Below are positions 1 through 8,898 of a stretch of DNA of 64,000 nt, piece by piece. Origin of the DNA: Flavobacteriaceae bacterium bin25 (lineage in GTDB: Bacteria > Bacteroidota > Bacteroidia > Flavobacteriales > Flavobacteriaceae); NCBI GenBank assembly GCA_002238525.1, contig MPMN01000008.1, positions 1 to 64,000 on the forward strand, written 5' to 3'. Positions within the stretch are counted from its first letter, which is position 1; each line of letters opens with the position of its first letter. The position numbers and the translations under genes were made by a program. The notes beneath the pieces were generated by a model. That model worked only from the letters and a program-made list of their open reading frames with translations, did no database searches and was not told where the DNA came from.

Positions 1-370
1 TGGTGTGCAAAGATAGTAAAAATCCCAAACAATACTAACATCTATCCACTACAACGGGGGTTTTGAAAAAAAATAATCAATAGAACATTTAAATTACTCT
101 ATAATTATAAATATGACAATGAAAAGGGTTGATTGTTATAAATAATTCAATAAAAAGACGAAAAAAATTTTTTACGAAAGAAAAAAAATGCTTCTTTGAC
201 AAACTTGCGTTTAGAATGATAAGATTTGAAACACATAGCGACAGCCAAGATACGACAATGAGTTGAATTATACAAGTATTTTAAGTCAATGTTAAATAAT
301 TTTCTAAACTCAATTAATTCACATATTCTAATGCTATTACTGAAATTTAGTGCAAAGGTCTCTACATGGT
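1..370. other. Intergenic stretch left of rny
   Basis: No reading frame or RNA gene is recognisable here. It is AT-rich with several A-runs. A TATCTTTG box on the minus strand at 8-15 fits the Bacteroidota -7 element and would fire out of the left edge of the window, but no TTG box at the right spacing was found. The rny stop codon lies at the right edge. Confidence 0.4.
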
Positions 371-1972
371 TTATTTAGTGGTATTAACTGATCGAGTTTC
401 CCTGATTACCGTGACTTTAACTTGACCAGGATAAGTCATCTCTTCTTTGATTTTTCTGCTCAAAGAAAGAGATATCTGTTTGGTTTGCTGATCATCAACT
501 TCACTTGATTCTACAAATACACGGAGTTCTCTGCCAGCATGGATTGCATATGCTTTGGTAACTCCTTTGTAGGTATAACAAACATCTTCAAGATCTTTCA
601 GTCTCTGAAGGTAATTTTCTTGAAGCTGGCTTCTAGCTCCAGGCCTCGCACCAGAAATAGCATCACATACCTGTACAATCTGGGAAATAGAATTGTCCAT
701 TTCAATTTCATCATGATGGGCACCAATAGCGTTACAAACCTGAGGACGTTCTCCATATTTTTTTGCCCATTCCATACCCAATAAGGCATGTGAAGATTCA
801 TCATCTGTCTCAGGTACTTTTCCTATATCATGAAGCAAACCAGCTCTTTTAGCATATTTGACATTCAAACCTAACTCAGCAGCCATTATACCACACAACC
901 GAGAAACCTCTTTCGAATGATGCAAAAGATTCTGACCATAAGAAGTCCTAAATCGCATTCTGCCTATAATCCGAATCAACTCAGGATGAATGCCATGAAT
1001 TTTCAGATCAATAACAGCTTGCTTACCAAATTCAATCACCTGGTTTTCTATATTTTTTCTAACTCTTGAGACCACATCCTCAATACGAGCAGGATGAATC
1101 CGGCCATCACTTACCAATCGCTGAAGCGATTCTCGAGCAATCTCACGCCGGACCGGATCAAAACAAGAAATCATTATGGCATCTGGAGTATCATCAATGA
1201 TTAGCTCAACACCAGTAATTTCCTCTAGTGCCCGAATATTTCTACCTTCCCTTCCAATAATTCTCCCCTTAATCTGGTCAGATTCTAAATGAAACACCTT
1301 CACACTCTTCTCCATAGACTCCTCAACCCCAACCCTCTGAATGGTATTGATGATAATTTTTTGAGACTCTTTCTGCGCAGAGAGCTTGGCTTCCTCAATG
1401 GCTTGAGAATAGTATTGTTGTGCTTCAATTTCAACTTTGGCCTTGAGAGACTCCCTCAATTGATTCTCAATCTGATTCACAGAAAGCGAGCTTAATTCTT
1501 CTAATTTTTTTTGGTGGTCTTTTTTGGCATTTTCAATCCCTTTCAATTCCTTTTCATAGAAGGATTCTCTTTGTCTCAGCGCATGAGTTTGTGATTCAAG
1601 GCGTCTTTGATTTTCCTTATTCTGCCTGAGTTGATTCTTTACAGCGTTCTCTTTAAAACTAATTCTCTTTTCTGCTTCATTGAATTTTTTTCTAATCTGA
1701 TTTTCTTTATAGACTAAACTTTTTTCCCTTTCAATAAATTGACGATTTTGCTTTTCCTTAAGCTTGATGTTTTCTTCCTGAGCTTTTAACCTCATCACTT
1801 CTTTCGTCTTCTCGCCTTCCAATTTTGCTTTATCTAGGATTTTCTCTGACTCTAATTCTGCTTTGGCTAATAGTCTCCTTCGCCTGCCTAAGTTTATCAG
1901 ATAACTCAGAAAACCCCCAATTAGGATTCCCAAAAAACCGATGGCTATATATATCAATATTGTTATTGTCAT
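371..1972 (-). CDS. rny: Ribonuclease Y
   Basis: Membrane-anchored endoribonuclease that starts mRNA decay. The 533-residue protein has the full family layout: one N-terminal membrane helix (residues about 3-27), a long charged coiled coil (about 35-210), a KH RNA-binding domain with [15 protein letters not shown] (about 235-250), and an HD phosphohydrolase domain with the metal motif LLHDIGK (about 378-384) and upstream HHSKEVS. Length is normal for the family (510-530). It lies downstream of zapA and the structured RNA on the same strand, so the block reads coiled-coil gene, zapA, RNA, rny. The ATG at 1972 puts the membrane helix at the extreme N-terminus, which supports this start. Confidence 0.97.
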   Translation of the reverse strand: MTITILIYIAIGFLGILIGGFLSYLINLGRRRRLLAKAELESEKILDKAKLEGEKTKEVMRLKAQEENIKLKEKQNRQFIEREKSLVYKENQIRKKFNEAEKRISFKENAVKNQLRQNKENQRRLESQTHALRQRESFYEKELKGIENAKKDHQKKLEELSSLSVNQIENQLRESLKAKVEIEAQQYYSQAIEEAKLSAQKESQKIIINTIQRVGVEESMEKSVKVFHLESDQIKGRIIGREGRNIRALEEITGVELIIDDTPDAIMISCFDPVRREIARESLQRLVSDGRIHPARIEDVVSRVRKNIENQVIEFGKQAVIDLKIHGIHPELIRIIGRMRFRTSYGQNLLHHSKEVSRLCGIMAAELGLNVKYAKRAGLLHDIGKVPETDDESSHALLGMEWAKKYGERPQVCNAIGAHHDEIEMDNSISQIVQVCDAISGARPGARSQLQENYLQRLKDLEDVCYTYKGVTKAYAIHAGRELRVFVESSEVDDQQTKQISLSLSRKIKEEMTYPGQVKVTVIRETRSVNTTK

Positions 1973-1989
1973 TGCTTATTATTTTTAAA

Positions 1990-2170
1990 TTACAAAAAAA
2001 AGCCCATACTAGTGACGGCTTATAAACTCCTTAATCGAAAGGTTTAGGGTTAACTGGACAGTCGAAAATCTGGGCTTACCAATTGCCAGCACGCTCTTAT
2101 GTCCATACTCACCCTTTTTAATTATGTAACGTTGAGTTTATACTACTCTTCAACTAATACAGGCAGTATT
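1990..2170 (-). ncRNA. ssrS: Probable 6S RNA (ssrS-like) between zapA and rny
   Basis: The zapA-rny gap has no reading frame but folds well on the minus strand. AAGCCCA (2073-2079) can pair with TGGGCTT next to a T-run at 1990-2000, giving a terminator-like closed domain. Inside it TAAACCTT pairs with AAGGAGTTTA around the loop TCGATT, with one bulged A. Further 5', GTGCTGGC can pair with GCCGTCAC. 6S RNA is encoded next to zapA in many bacteria, including the E. coli ssrS-zapA arrangement, so position and size (about 180 nt) fit. The name is an inference from position and fold, not from a recognised conserved primary sequence; a long 3' UTR of zapA is the alternative. Confidence 0.5.
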
Positions 2171-2189
2171 ATTTCAAAATGTAAAGAAC

Positions 2190-2513
2190 CTAGTGTGCCT
2201 CCAGATGAAGGTCAATTTTGTTTATAAGCGTCTCAATAGCATCATTCAAATCTCGGTTAAATTTATTCAATTGACCAGATGATAATTCTTGGTTTGCCGG
2301 CTCAAGTTCTTCATAATCCTCAACCATCAACTGCAAAGCAAGCATTGCTAAACTGTCTTGTTTGTCTTTTATAAAATATTCTGATTCTATACGAACTAAC
2401 TCATTATTGATTGTATTAACCGTCTGTCGAAGAGATTTCTCCTGATCAGGATCAGCAAAAACAGGATAAACCCGACCTGCAATAACGAATTTAAATTCTC
2501 GTTGTTTACTCAT
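2190..2513 (-). CDS. zapA: Cell division protein ZapA
   Basis: Small cytosolic protein that binds FtsZ and promotes protofilament bundling at the division ring. The 107 residues show the family pattern: an N-terminal beta segment FKFVIAGRVYPVFADPDQE, then a long helix with VNTINNELVRIE and LAMLALQLMVE, typical of the ZapA dimerisation coiled coil. Length matches the family (about 95-110). Its ATG overlaps the stop of the upstream coiled-coil gene by four bases (ATGA at 2510-2513), so the two are translationally coupled. The probable 6S RNA lies immediately downstream. Confidence 0.9.
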   Translation of the reverse strand: MSKQREFKFVIAGRVYPVFADPDQEKSLRQTVNTINNELVRIESEYFIKDKQDSLAMLALQLMVEDYEELEPANQELSSGQLNKFNRDLNDAIETLINKIDLHLEAH

Positions 2514-2821
2514 GCTACAGTTTGATACGTTATCTTAGAAAAATCTTCAATGCATCGATCTACTTTTTCAACTAATTGACCTATCTGAATCTTGAAACTT
2601 GATGCATCTACTTCACTGCCTAAACGTAAGCTCACATCATTTGATGTCTGATAATTTTTTTGAAGAGTTTCCAACTTACCTTTTAAAGATTCATTTTCTT
2701 TAACCAACAATTTGTTTTCTTCGTTTAGCCTATAAATATGTTGACTTTGCTGTTGATATACATTCAACAACTGACTAACTTTTTTCTCTAATTGACTAAA
2801 TTTTAACGGTTTATCTGACAT
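2510..2821 (-). CDS. Small coiled-coil protein upstream of zapA
   Basis: A 103-residue protein with no catalytic motif. Residues about 8-65 form a heptad-rich coiled coil (QLEKKVSQLLNVYQQQSQHIYRLNEENKLLVKENESL split by short breaks), followed by a short polar tail. There is no signal peptide or membrane helix. Bacteroidota commonly carry such a gene just before zapA, and the four-base overlap with zapA argues for a joint role at the division site, perhaps as a ZapB-like partner; that role is inferred from context only. A TACCTTTG -7 box lies 27-34 bases upstream of its ATG. Confidence 0.75.
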   Translation of the reverse strand: MSDKPLKFSQLEKKVSQLLNVYQQQSQHIYRLNEENKLLVKENESLKGKLETLQKNYQTSNDVSLRLGSEVDASSFKIQIGQLVEKVDRCIEDFSKITYQTVA

Positions 2822-2847
2822 CTATCCCAAGAGACTATGGCTAAAGA

Positions 2848-2855
2848 CAAAGGTA
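2848..2855 (-). promoter_or_regulatory. -7 promoter box for the coiled-coil/zapA operon
   Basis: TACCTTTG on the minus strand matches the Bacteroidota -7 consensus TAnnTTTG and lies 27 bases upstream of the ATG at 2821. No clear TTG box was found at the expected 17-23 base spacing, so only the -7 element is claimed. Confidence 0.4.
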
Positions 2856-3114
2856 ATACATTCGGAATTACTTGTTTTGACTGTATTGAAATATTTTTGT
2901 GTAGCATTTTAATCATCTAGGATTTAGCGCATTATTATAATAGCAGCAAGTATTAGAAAAGAATAAACCTATTGCCCTATTCTACAAGTTGAATACTACC
3001 ATCAGTAAATATTTTCTAATTAGTTCGGGCTATTCCTAATCGAAATGGGGGATATATAAACTGATTATATACCTATTCTAAATTCAGTGTTGAATATCAG
3101 TTAGATTTGTCGGT

Positions 3115-4848
3115 ATGTTTACTTTTTCTTACTTTAATCCCCTAAATCATACGTCATTGAAATTTAAAAAAACAATTCAATCAATTCATTTTTGCCTTCT
3201 AATCTATATTCTCCCACTTTTGGCTATAGGTCAATTATTTGAAGAGAGTATCTCACCTTTGGATATCCCTATTGCCGTTTCCGGAACTTTTTCTGAATAT
3301 CGAAAGACTCATTTTCATTCTGGACTAGATATGCGTACAAATGGGGAAAAAGGATTGAATATCTATAGCATTTCTGATGGATGGGTCAGTAGAATTAGAG
3401 CCAGTACCTCAGGATATGGTAAAGTCCTATACATAACCCATCATGATGGACATACGTCTGTTTATGCTCATCTGGATAAGTTCGCGAGTGAAATTCAGGA
3501 TTATGTCAAAAAAAGACAATACGCCCAAGAAAAGTTTGAAATACATCTTTTTCCAGAAAAAAACATCCTCCGTGTTAAAGCAGGTCAGATCATCGGATAT
3601 TCAGGTAATACGGGATCATCCTTGGGTGCACATCTGCATTTTGAAATACGTAACCCCAACAATGGATTGATAAATCCATTAAAGTTGCCATTTTATGTTC
3701 CCGATACCATTGCCCCAATAATTACCCGAGTCTTTGCCTATAGTCACAGAGATGATGACCTGAAAAGAAATGAACTAAACTTTTTAAAAAAAGACCCCGG
3801 AAACGGAATTTATATCATGGACACCCTAGTGGGAATGGGACCAGTTAGTTTTGGTATCCAAATGCATGATCGATCAAATTTAAGTGCCAATGTAAATGGA
3901 ATTTATAGCGCAGAGGTAAAAGCAGACCATCAGTTGATCATGAATTACAAATTTGATAATATTCAATTTACTGACCGCAACTACATCAATCTAATGATTG
4001 ATTATCCACAGTACCGATTAAATAATATACCTATCCAAAGACTATATAAGGATCCTTTTAACCAGGTGTCCTTTTTGGATACTCATCAGACAGGTCTGAT
4101 AAAACTTGAGCAAGGAGATTCTATTTCTGTTGAGCTAATTATTAATGATTTTCATCAAAACACATCGATTATCAAAGCAAATCTGATCGGCGGAACCCCA
4201 AAAGAGGCTTTTGAAAAAGTCTATCCAATAAATTCAGAAGGCATTCTAATCAATAAATCCAAAAGCCATCAACTTCAATATGGTCGAATTGAAGTCAACT
4301 TCCCAAAAAATGCATTTTTTCAAGATGTTCGACTAAATATAAAACAATCAAATGATACCATTAGTCTGGGACAGGATACCTTCCCAGTTAGAAATCCTTT
4401 TACCATTTCATTTACTTTAGATGAGAGCCAACAAGAATCTACCGATGACTTCTACATTGGGAAACTAGATAACAAAGGAAACACATCTTTTGTCTCAAGC
4501 AAAATAGATGGAAACATCATCAGAGCCAATGTTTCTTCTCTTGGCACATATTCACTATTGAGTGATCAGATTCCTCCTGAAATCATGCCACTGAATATCT
4601 ATGATGGGGCCGATATGAGTCAAGAAGATTCAATAAAAATTCAGGTGACAGACAATCTAGGAAAATTACAGTCTTATTATCCGGCAATTGATGGACAATG
4701 GGTATTGTTTGAATATGAACCTAAAGAAGATATGCTATTTTTTGATTTTTCAGACATTGAACTTTCAAAGGGCATACACCAACTTGATCTTTCAGCCACA
4801 GACAGAGTTGGAAATAAATCCCAAATTAAAATCTCATTTAAGAGATAA
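3115..4848 (+). CDS. M23 family metallopeptidase (exported)
   Basis: Zinc peptidase of the LytM/lysostaphin type, expected to cut peptidoglycan cross-bridges in the periplasm. The 577-residue protein has a hydrophobic export segment at about 22-40, then the M23 domain with H-x3-D (HSGLD, His68/Asp72) and the HLHFEIR motif near 180. The remaining 390 residues look like beta-sandwich domains, a common C-terminal extension in Bacteroidota M23 proteins. The first ATG gives an unusually long N-terminus before the hydrophobic stretch; no better start was seen. It is divergent from zapA and stands alone. Confidence 0.9.
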   Translation: MFTFSYFNPLNHTSLKFKKTIQSIHFCLLIYILPLLAIGQLFEESISPLDIPIAVSGTFSEYRKTHFHSGLDMRTNGEKGLNIYSISDGWVSRIRASTSGYGKVLYITHHDGHTSVYAHLDKFASEIQDYVKKRQYAQEKFEIHLFPEKNILRVKAGQIIGYSGNTGSSLGAHLHFEIRNPNNGLINPLKLPFYVPDTIAPIITRVFAYSHRDDDLKRNELNFLKKDPGNGIYIMDTLVGMGPVSFGIQMHDRSNLSANVNGIYSAEVKADHQLIMNYKFDNIQFTDRNYINLMIDYPQYRLNNIPIQRLYKDPFNQVSFLDTHQTGLIKLEQGDSISVELIINDFHQNTSIIKANLIGGTPKEAFEKVYPINSEGILINKSKSHQLQYGRIEVNFPKNAFFQDVRLNIKQSNDTISLGQDTFPVRNPFTISFTLDESQQESTDDFYIGKLDNKGNTSFVSSKIDGNIIRANVSSLGTYSLLSDQIPPEIMPLNIYDGADMSQEDSIKIQVTDNLGKLQSYYPAIDGQWVLFEYEPKEDMLFFDFSDIELSKGIHQLDLSATDRVGNKSQIKISFKR

Positions 4849-5083
4849 CCTCATTTATAACTATGTCAATGGATACATTAGTTAGTTCACCCAGATTAAA
4901 TTAATGTACTCGTATTCCAATCCAAACCAAATTGTTTGAAAATATCCCCCTTATCAACCAATTTTATACCTCCGAGTATTGAAAATCTTTCAACAAAATC
5001 TAAAAACTTTCAAAAACTAATGATGTGAATTAAGAAATTCAATAAAATTTGTTAGTTTGGTCAAGCATTGGTATTAATTTTAG

Positions 5084-5091
5084 TACTTTTG
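5084..5091 (+). promoter_or_regulatory. -7 promoter box of the OmpA-like gene
   Basis: TACTTTTG matches TAnnTTTG and lies 23 bases before the ATG at 5114. A TTTG at 5056-5059 could be the -33 element, but the 24-base spacer is slightly long. Confidence 0.5.
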
Positions 5092-5113
5092 TCATAACCA
5101 AACTAACTAAATT

Positions 5114-6451
5114 ATGAGGCGTGTTTCTGTACTTTGTTTTTTCTTATTGACTCTGAGTTTTTCGGTGGGACAAACCACTGAAAATCCGTGGGCCATAAGT
5201 TTAGGTGCCAATTTGATTAATCTTACTGGAGATGATGTTGATAGTGGAATCAAATTTGGAGCACCAACCCTTGGAATTTCAAGATATCTTATCGGTGGAG
5301 TATCCATTGGAGGTGAGTATTCACTGGGGAATGCTGAGAATAATAATACCGAATATTCTTATACTTCTCTTGAAGGAAATTTAAAATTGAATATCATTAA
5401 CGATCCCGATAAAAATGTTCGTCCTTTTGTTAGGGCAGGATATGGGATAGCTCGATTTGATGAGAATCTTGATAAAGAAGGTCCTTTTCCTTCCACAGAA
5501 TCCAACTATACCATTTCGGGTGGTGTTGGTGTTGATATTGATCTTAACGACAACTTAAGTATTAATTTGATCACTACACTACGTTCAAAAGTTGAGGATG
5601 ATAGCCCCTTTGAAGTTGGATATGACCACTTTAAACATATCGTTGGTTTTTCCTATGGCTTTGCATTTGCTGATAAAGATCGAGATGGAATACGAGATCG
5701 TCTTGATGAATGTCCCGAGGATGCTGGCTTAAAAGAGTTTAATGGGTGTCCCGACTCAGATGGCGATGGTATAATTGATGGAGAAGATGATTGTCCAAAG
5801 ACACCTGGGCTAGCCAAATTCAATGGCTGTCCAGATTCTGATGAGGACGGTATAATTGATAAAGAAGATAGATGTCCCCAAGAAGCAGGCTCAGCAGAAT
5901 TAGAGGGATGTCCCGATACCGACAGAGATGGAATATCCAATCCTGACGACAACTGCCCCAACCAAGTTGGACCGGAAGAAAATAATGGCTGTCCTTGGGG
6001 CGATAAAGATGGAGATGGCGTCAATGATAATGAAGATGAATGTCCCGAAATAGCAGGTAAGGGAGATGATGGTTGCGTTTTAATACCCCAGTCGATTATA
6101 GATTGGACAAGTTCAGAAAAAGCAACCCTTTATTTTAAACATGATAGCTCCGAGCTTAGTGATGAAAATAAAGAAACCCTTAGTAAAGAACTAGCACCCA
6201 TTTTGGTTGAATACACTGCTATTGAATTGCTCATTGAAGGACACGCTTCATTAGAAGGATCTGAAGAATATAATTATGATCTAGGATTGGAAAGAGCATC
6301 GGAAGTATCGAATTTATTACAAGAACTTGGTGTGGATAGTTCTTCCTTAGAGATAGTCTCTTACGGTGAAACCCAACCTGTGGGTGACAATAATACATGG
6401 GCAGGAAGAAAATTAAATAGACGAGTCAAAATCGTATTGAAAAACGAGTAA
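5114..6451 (+). CDS. OmpA-family outer membrane protein with TSP3 repeats
   Basis: Outer membrane protein linking the membrane to peptidoglycan. The 445 residues comprise a signal peptide (1-19), a beta-barrel (about 25-185), five or six calcium-binding thrombospondin type 3 repeats of the DxDxDGxxDxxDxCP kind (about 187-312), and a C-terminal OmpA domain (about 335-445) ending in GRKLNRRVKI. In the peptidoglycan-binding loop the usual GHTD reads GHAS (376-379), so the aspartate that contacts diaminopimelate is absent, while the partner arginine Arg394 is kept. The gene stands alone with its own promoter and terminator. Confidence 0.93.
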   Translation: MRRVSVLCFFLLTLSFSVGQTTENPWAISLGANLINLTGDDVDSGIKFGAPTLGISRYLIGGVSIGGEYSLGNAENNNTEYSYTSLEGNLKLNIINDPDKNVRPFVRAGYGIARFDENLDKEGPFPSTESNYTISGGVGVDIDLNDNLSINLITTLRSKVEDDSPFEVGYDHFKHIVGFSYGFAFADKDRDGIRDRLDECPEDAGLKEFNGCPDSDGDGIIDGEDDCPKTPGLAKFNGCPDSDEDGIIDKEDRCPQEAGSAELEGCPDTDRDGISNPDDNCPNQVGPEENNGCPWGDKDGDGVNDNEDECPEIAGKGDDGCVLIPQSIIDWTSSEKATLYFKHDSSELSDENKETLSKELAPILVEYTAIELLIEGHASLEGSEEYNYDLGLERASEVSNLLQELGVDSSSLEIVSYGETQPVGDNNTWAGRKLNRRVKIVLKNE

Positions 6452-6478
6452 TTTAGTTTTGAAATATCTACCATATAA

Positions 6479-6510
6479 AAGCTTCTCACCATATGAGGAG
6501 CTTTTTTTTT
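6479..6510 (+). terminator. Rho-independent terminator after the OmpA-like gene
   Basis: AAGCTTCTCA pairs with TGAGGAGCTT around a four-base loop (one T-G wobble) and is followed by nine T. It lies 28 bases after the stop codon. Confidence 0.85.
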
Positions 6511-6559
6511 GAAGAATCTCACGTATTTTAGTAATTGGATTGTCTTTAATTGAATAGAA

Positions 6560-8074
6560 ATGAAAAAATTCTGCATACACCTTCTATTTTTTGTTGCTAT
6601 AGCTCAGGTATTTTCTCAAAATAGAGAGATTCCTATTGATACTACTATAGTTACCAAACACCAAACCAAAATCAAAGGAGTAGACATCAACTATAGTGCT
6701 TTCACTGGAACTCAACCTGTATGGAATAACGATGGTCAAGCGATAGCTACCCTTTTTTACACCTACTACCAACGTGAAGATGTCCCCAATAGGTCCCAAA
6801 GACCGATTATCTTTTCATTCAACGGTGGTCCCGGCAGTGCTTCGGTTTGGATGCACATGGCTTATACCGGTCCCTATATTTTGAATGTAGATGAAGAGGG
6901 TTATCCTATTCAACCCTATGGATACAAAAAAAATCCATACTCTATTTTGGATGTAGCGGATATCATATTTATAAATCCAGTCAACACTGGTTATTCACGA
7001 ATTGTAGAAGTTGAAGGTAAAAAAGAACCGCGCGAAACTTTTTTTGGCATTTCTGCAGACATCAAATATCTTGCCGAATGGCTCAATACCTTTGTGACGA
7101 GATATCAAAGGTGGGAATCTCCAAAATACCTGATAGGAGAAAGCTATGGCGGAACCCGTGTGATGGGTCTTTCCTTAGAATTACAAAACCAACAATGGAT
7201 GTATCTTAATGGAGTAATCCTGGTTTCTCCTGCAGACTATAAGGTATATCGGACTGGAGGCCCTGTGGCAATTTCTTTGAATCTACCATATTACACAGCC
7301 ACTGCTTGGCACCATAAAAAACTAGATCCAGTCTTACAATCCAAGGATCTCTACGAAATTTTACCTGAAGCTGAAGAATTTGCAATTAACCAATTAATCC
7401 CTGCCTTGGCCAAAGGAGGTTTTATCGATTCTGATCTCAAAGATGATGTAGCCACCAAGATAGCCTATTATTCTGGGCTTCCAAAACAATCCGTATTGGA
7501 TAACAATCTTCGTGTCCCTACCTCTTTTTTCTGGAAAGAGTTATTGCGTGCCGAAGGAAAAACAATAGGAAGGCTTGATTCTCGATATACGGGTATTGAT
7601 ATCAAGGACGCTGGTGATAGGCCTGATTACAATTCAGAGTTGACTTCATGGTTACATTCTTTTACTCCGGCAATCAATCATTATATCAGAACGAAACTTA
7701 ATTTCAAGACAGATATAAAATACAATATGTTTGGGCCTGTTCGTCCCTGGGAAAATGATAATGTCAATGTTCGAGATGATCTACGTCAGGCTATGGCTCA
7801 AAATCCATTTTTGAAAGTACTGACCCAGTCGGGTTATTATGATGGAGCTACTACCTATTTTAATGCCAAGTATACCTTATGGCAAATTGATCCAAGGGGT
7901 GCTTTTAAAGATCGTATGACCTTCAAGGGCTATCGCAGTGGTCATATGATGTATCTCAGGTATCCTGATTTGATTCAATCGAACGAAGACATCAGAGAAT
8001 TCATCGTAAATAGTTCATCCAATGGTTCTCCGGCTAAATACGATAGAAAGGAGCAAGTAAACGACAAGAATTAA
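6560..8074 (+). CDS. Secreted S10 family serine carboxypeptidase-like peptidase
   Basis: Exported peptidase of the alpha/beta-hydrolase fold that removes C-terminal residues from peptides. A signal peptide covers 1-19 (cleavage after VFSQ). The oxyanion motif FSFNGGPGSASVW lies at 85-97, the nucleophile Ser195 is in GESYGG, and candidate catalytic Asp428 (YYDGATTYF) and His462 (SGHMMYL) complete the triad. The 504-residue length suits bacterial S10 enzymes. It follows the OmpA terminator and appears monocistronic. Substrate unknown. Confidence 0.92.
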   Translation: MKKFCIHLLFFVAIAQVFSQNREIPIDTTIVTKHQTKIKGVDINYSAFTGTQPVWNNDGQAIATLFYTYYQREDVPNRSQRPIIFSFNGGPGSASVWMHMAYTGPYILNVDEEGYPIQPYGYKKNPYSILDVADIIFINPVNTGYSRIVEVEGKKEPRETFFGISADIKYLAEWLNTFVTRYQRWESPKYLIGESYGGTRVMGLSLELQNQQWMYLNGVILVSPADYKVYRTGGPVAISLNLPYYTATAWHHKKLDPVLQSKDLYEILPEAEEFAINQLIPALAKGGFIDSDLKDDVATKIAYYSGLPKQSVLDNNLRVPTSFFWKELLRAEGKTIGRLDSRYTGIDIKDAGDRPDYNSELTSWLHSFTPAINHYIRTKLNFKTDIKYNMFGPVRPWENDNVNVRDDLRQAMAQNPFLKVLTQSGYYDGATTYFNAKYTLWQIDPRGAFKDRMTFKGYRSGHMMYLRYPDLIQSNEDIREFIVNSSSNGSPAKYDRKEQVNDKN

Positions 8075-8146
8075 AGCCTCTTTGAGCATATTTTATGTAT
8101 GTACACCACTTTATATAGTGGGTTGAAAGTATCAGAAACTTTAATC

Positions 8147-8157
8147 ATAAGGTTGCA
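8147..8157 (+). repeat. Left copy of an 11-bp direct repeat around the macrodomain gene
   Basis: ATAAGGTTGCA occurs here and again at 8701-8711, bracketing the macrodomain gene at 8214-8690. It could be a target-site duplication of a roughly 550 bp inserted unit or chance. Confidence 0.45.
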
Positions 8158-8213
8158 TTTGTTTTTGAGAATACGGGCATTGCACTATCAGGTGCTGACC
8201 GAACCCTAACCTT

Positions 8214-8690
8214 TTACATATGTCCTTTAATATAGGCAGTGGGCTCATAAACAGTTATCTCGCAACATTGAATTCTACCAAGCTTTTCATCAATAATCTC
8301 TTTGACCTTAAACCATTGTAAACCACCATTTCCACAGCCTATAGGGGGGATCGCTATTGATTTCAAATGGTTATCCCGAATGACATTTAAAAGTTCATCC
8401 AACCCTTTTTCAATATAGATATACTCCGAAGGAAATCTCCAGTGCTTTTTTGTAGGGAAATTGATTATTATTTTATCACCTACAATAAAATTGTAATCCT
8501 TTACTACCAACAATTGACCTATCTCAAACTCCTTTTTATCACAAAGATCTTTATATTTTTTGTAGTTGGTTGGGAACAGTTTTTTAAATTTAAGTGCTAT
8601 ACCTTTCCCCATTACTCCAACAGTATTGACCGTATTTACGATTGCTTCAGCTTGACTTTCAAACAAATTACCTGAAATATACCTTATCAC
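8214..8690 (-). CDS. Orphan DarG-like macrodomain protein
   Basis: Predicted ADP-ribosyl hydrolase that removes ADP-ribose from DNA or protein. The 158 residues form one macrodomain: GNLFESQAEAIVNTVNTVGVMGKGIALKFK (6-35, binding loop 1), KHWRFPSEYIYIEKGL, and the second loop IPPIGCGNGGLQW (about 112-124). This is the sequence style of DarG, the antitoxin that reverses DNA ADP-ribosylation by DarT. Full DarG has a further C-terminal DarT-binding domain, which is missing, and no darT is adjacent. It is therefore either a stand-alone hydrolase or a truncated antitoxin. An 11-bp direct repeat brackets the gene. Confidence 0.85.
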   Translation of the reverse strand: MIRYISGNLFESQAEAIVNTVNTVGVMGKGIALKFKKLFPTNYKKYKDLCDKKEFEIGQLLVVKDYNFIVGDKIIINFPTKKHWRFPSEYIYIEKGLDELLNVIRDNHLKSIAIPPIGCGNGGLQWFKVKEIIDEKLGRIQCCEITVYEPTAYIKGHM

Positions 8691-8700
8691 ATCTTAAAAT

Positions 8701-8711
8701 ATAAGGTTGCA
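8701..8711 (+). repeat. Right copy of the 11-bp direct repeat
   Basis: Second ATAAGGTTGCA, ten bases upstream of the macrodomain start codon and 554 bases from the first copy. Confidence 0.45.
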
Positions 8712-8898
8712 CCGTCCTTTGAGTTGAAACGTTAACCTCCGGTTGGAGCATTTTGAGCACTTTATCAAGGAAATTATGTGAAATTTTAACATCGCATTTC
8801 CATTTAGAACAAAATTGTAAATTTCACATAGATCATCAATTGGAGAAATTCATAAGGTTTCTCTCAATAGTAATTGATTCTTATATGAGAATTTTAAA

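Noticed and set aside
5653..6024. Long minus-strand frame inside the OmpA-like gene
   Set aside because: It is the antisense of the repetitive TSP3 codons; low-complexity Ser/Pro/Gly product with no start signal.
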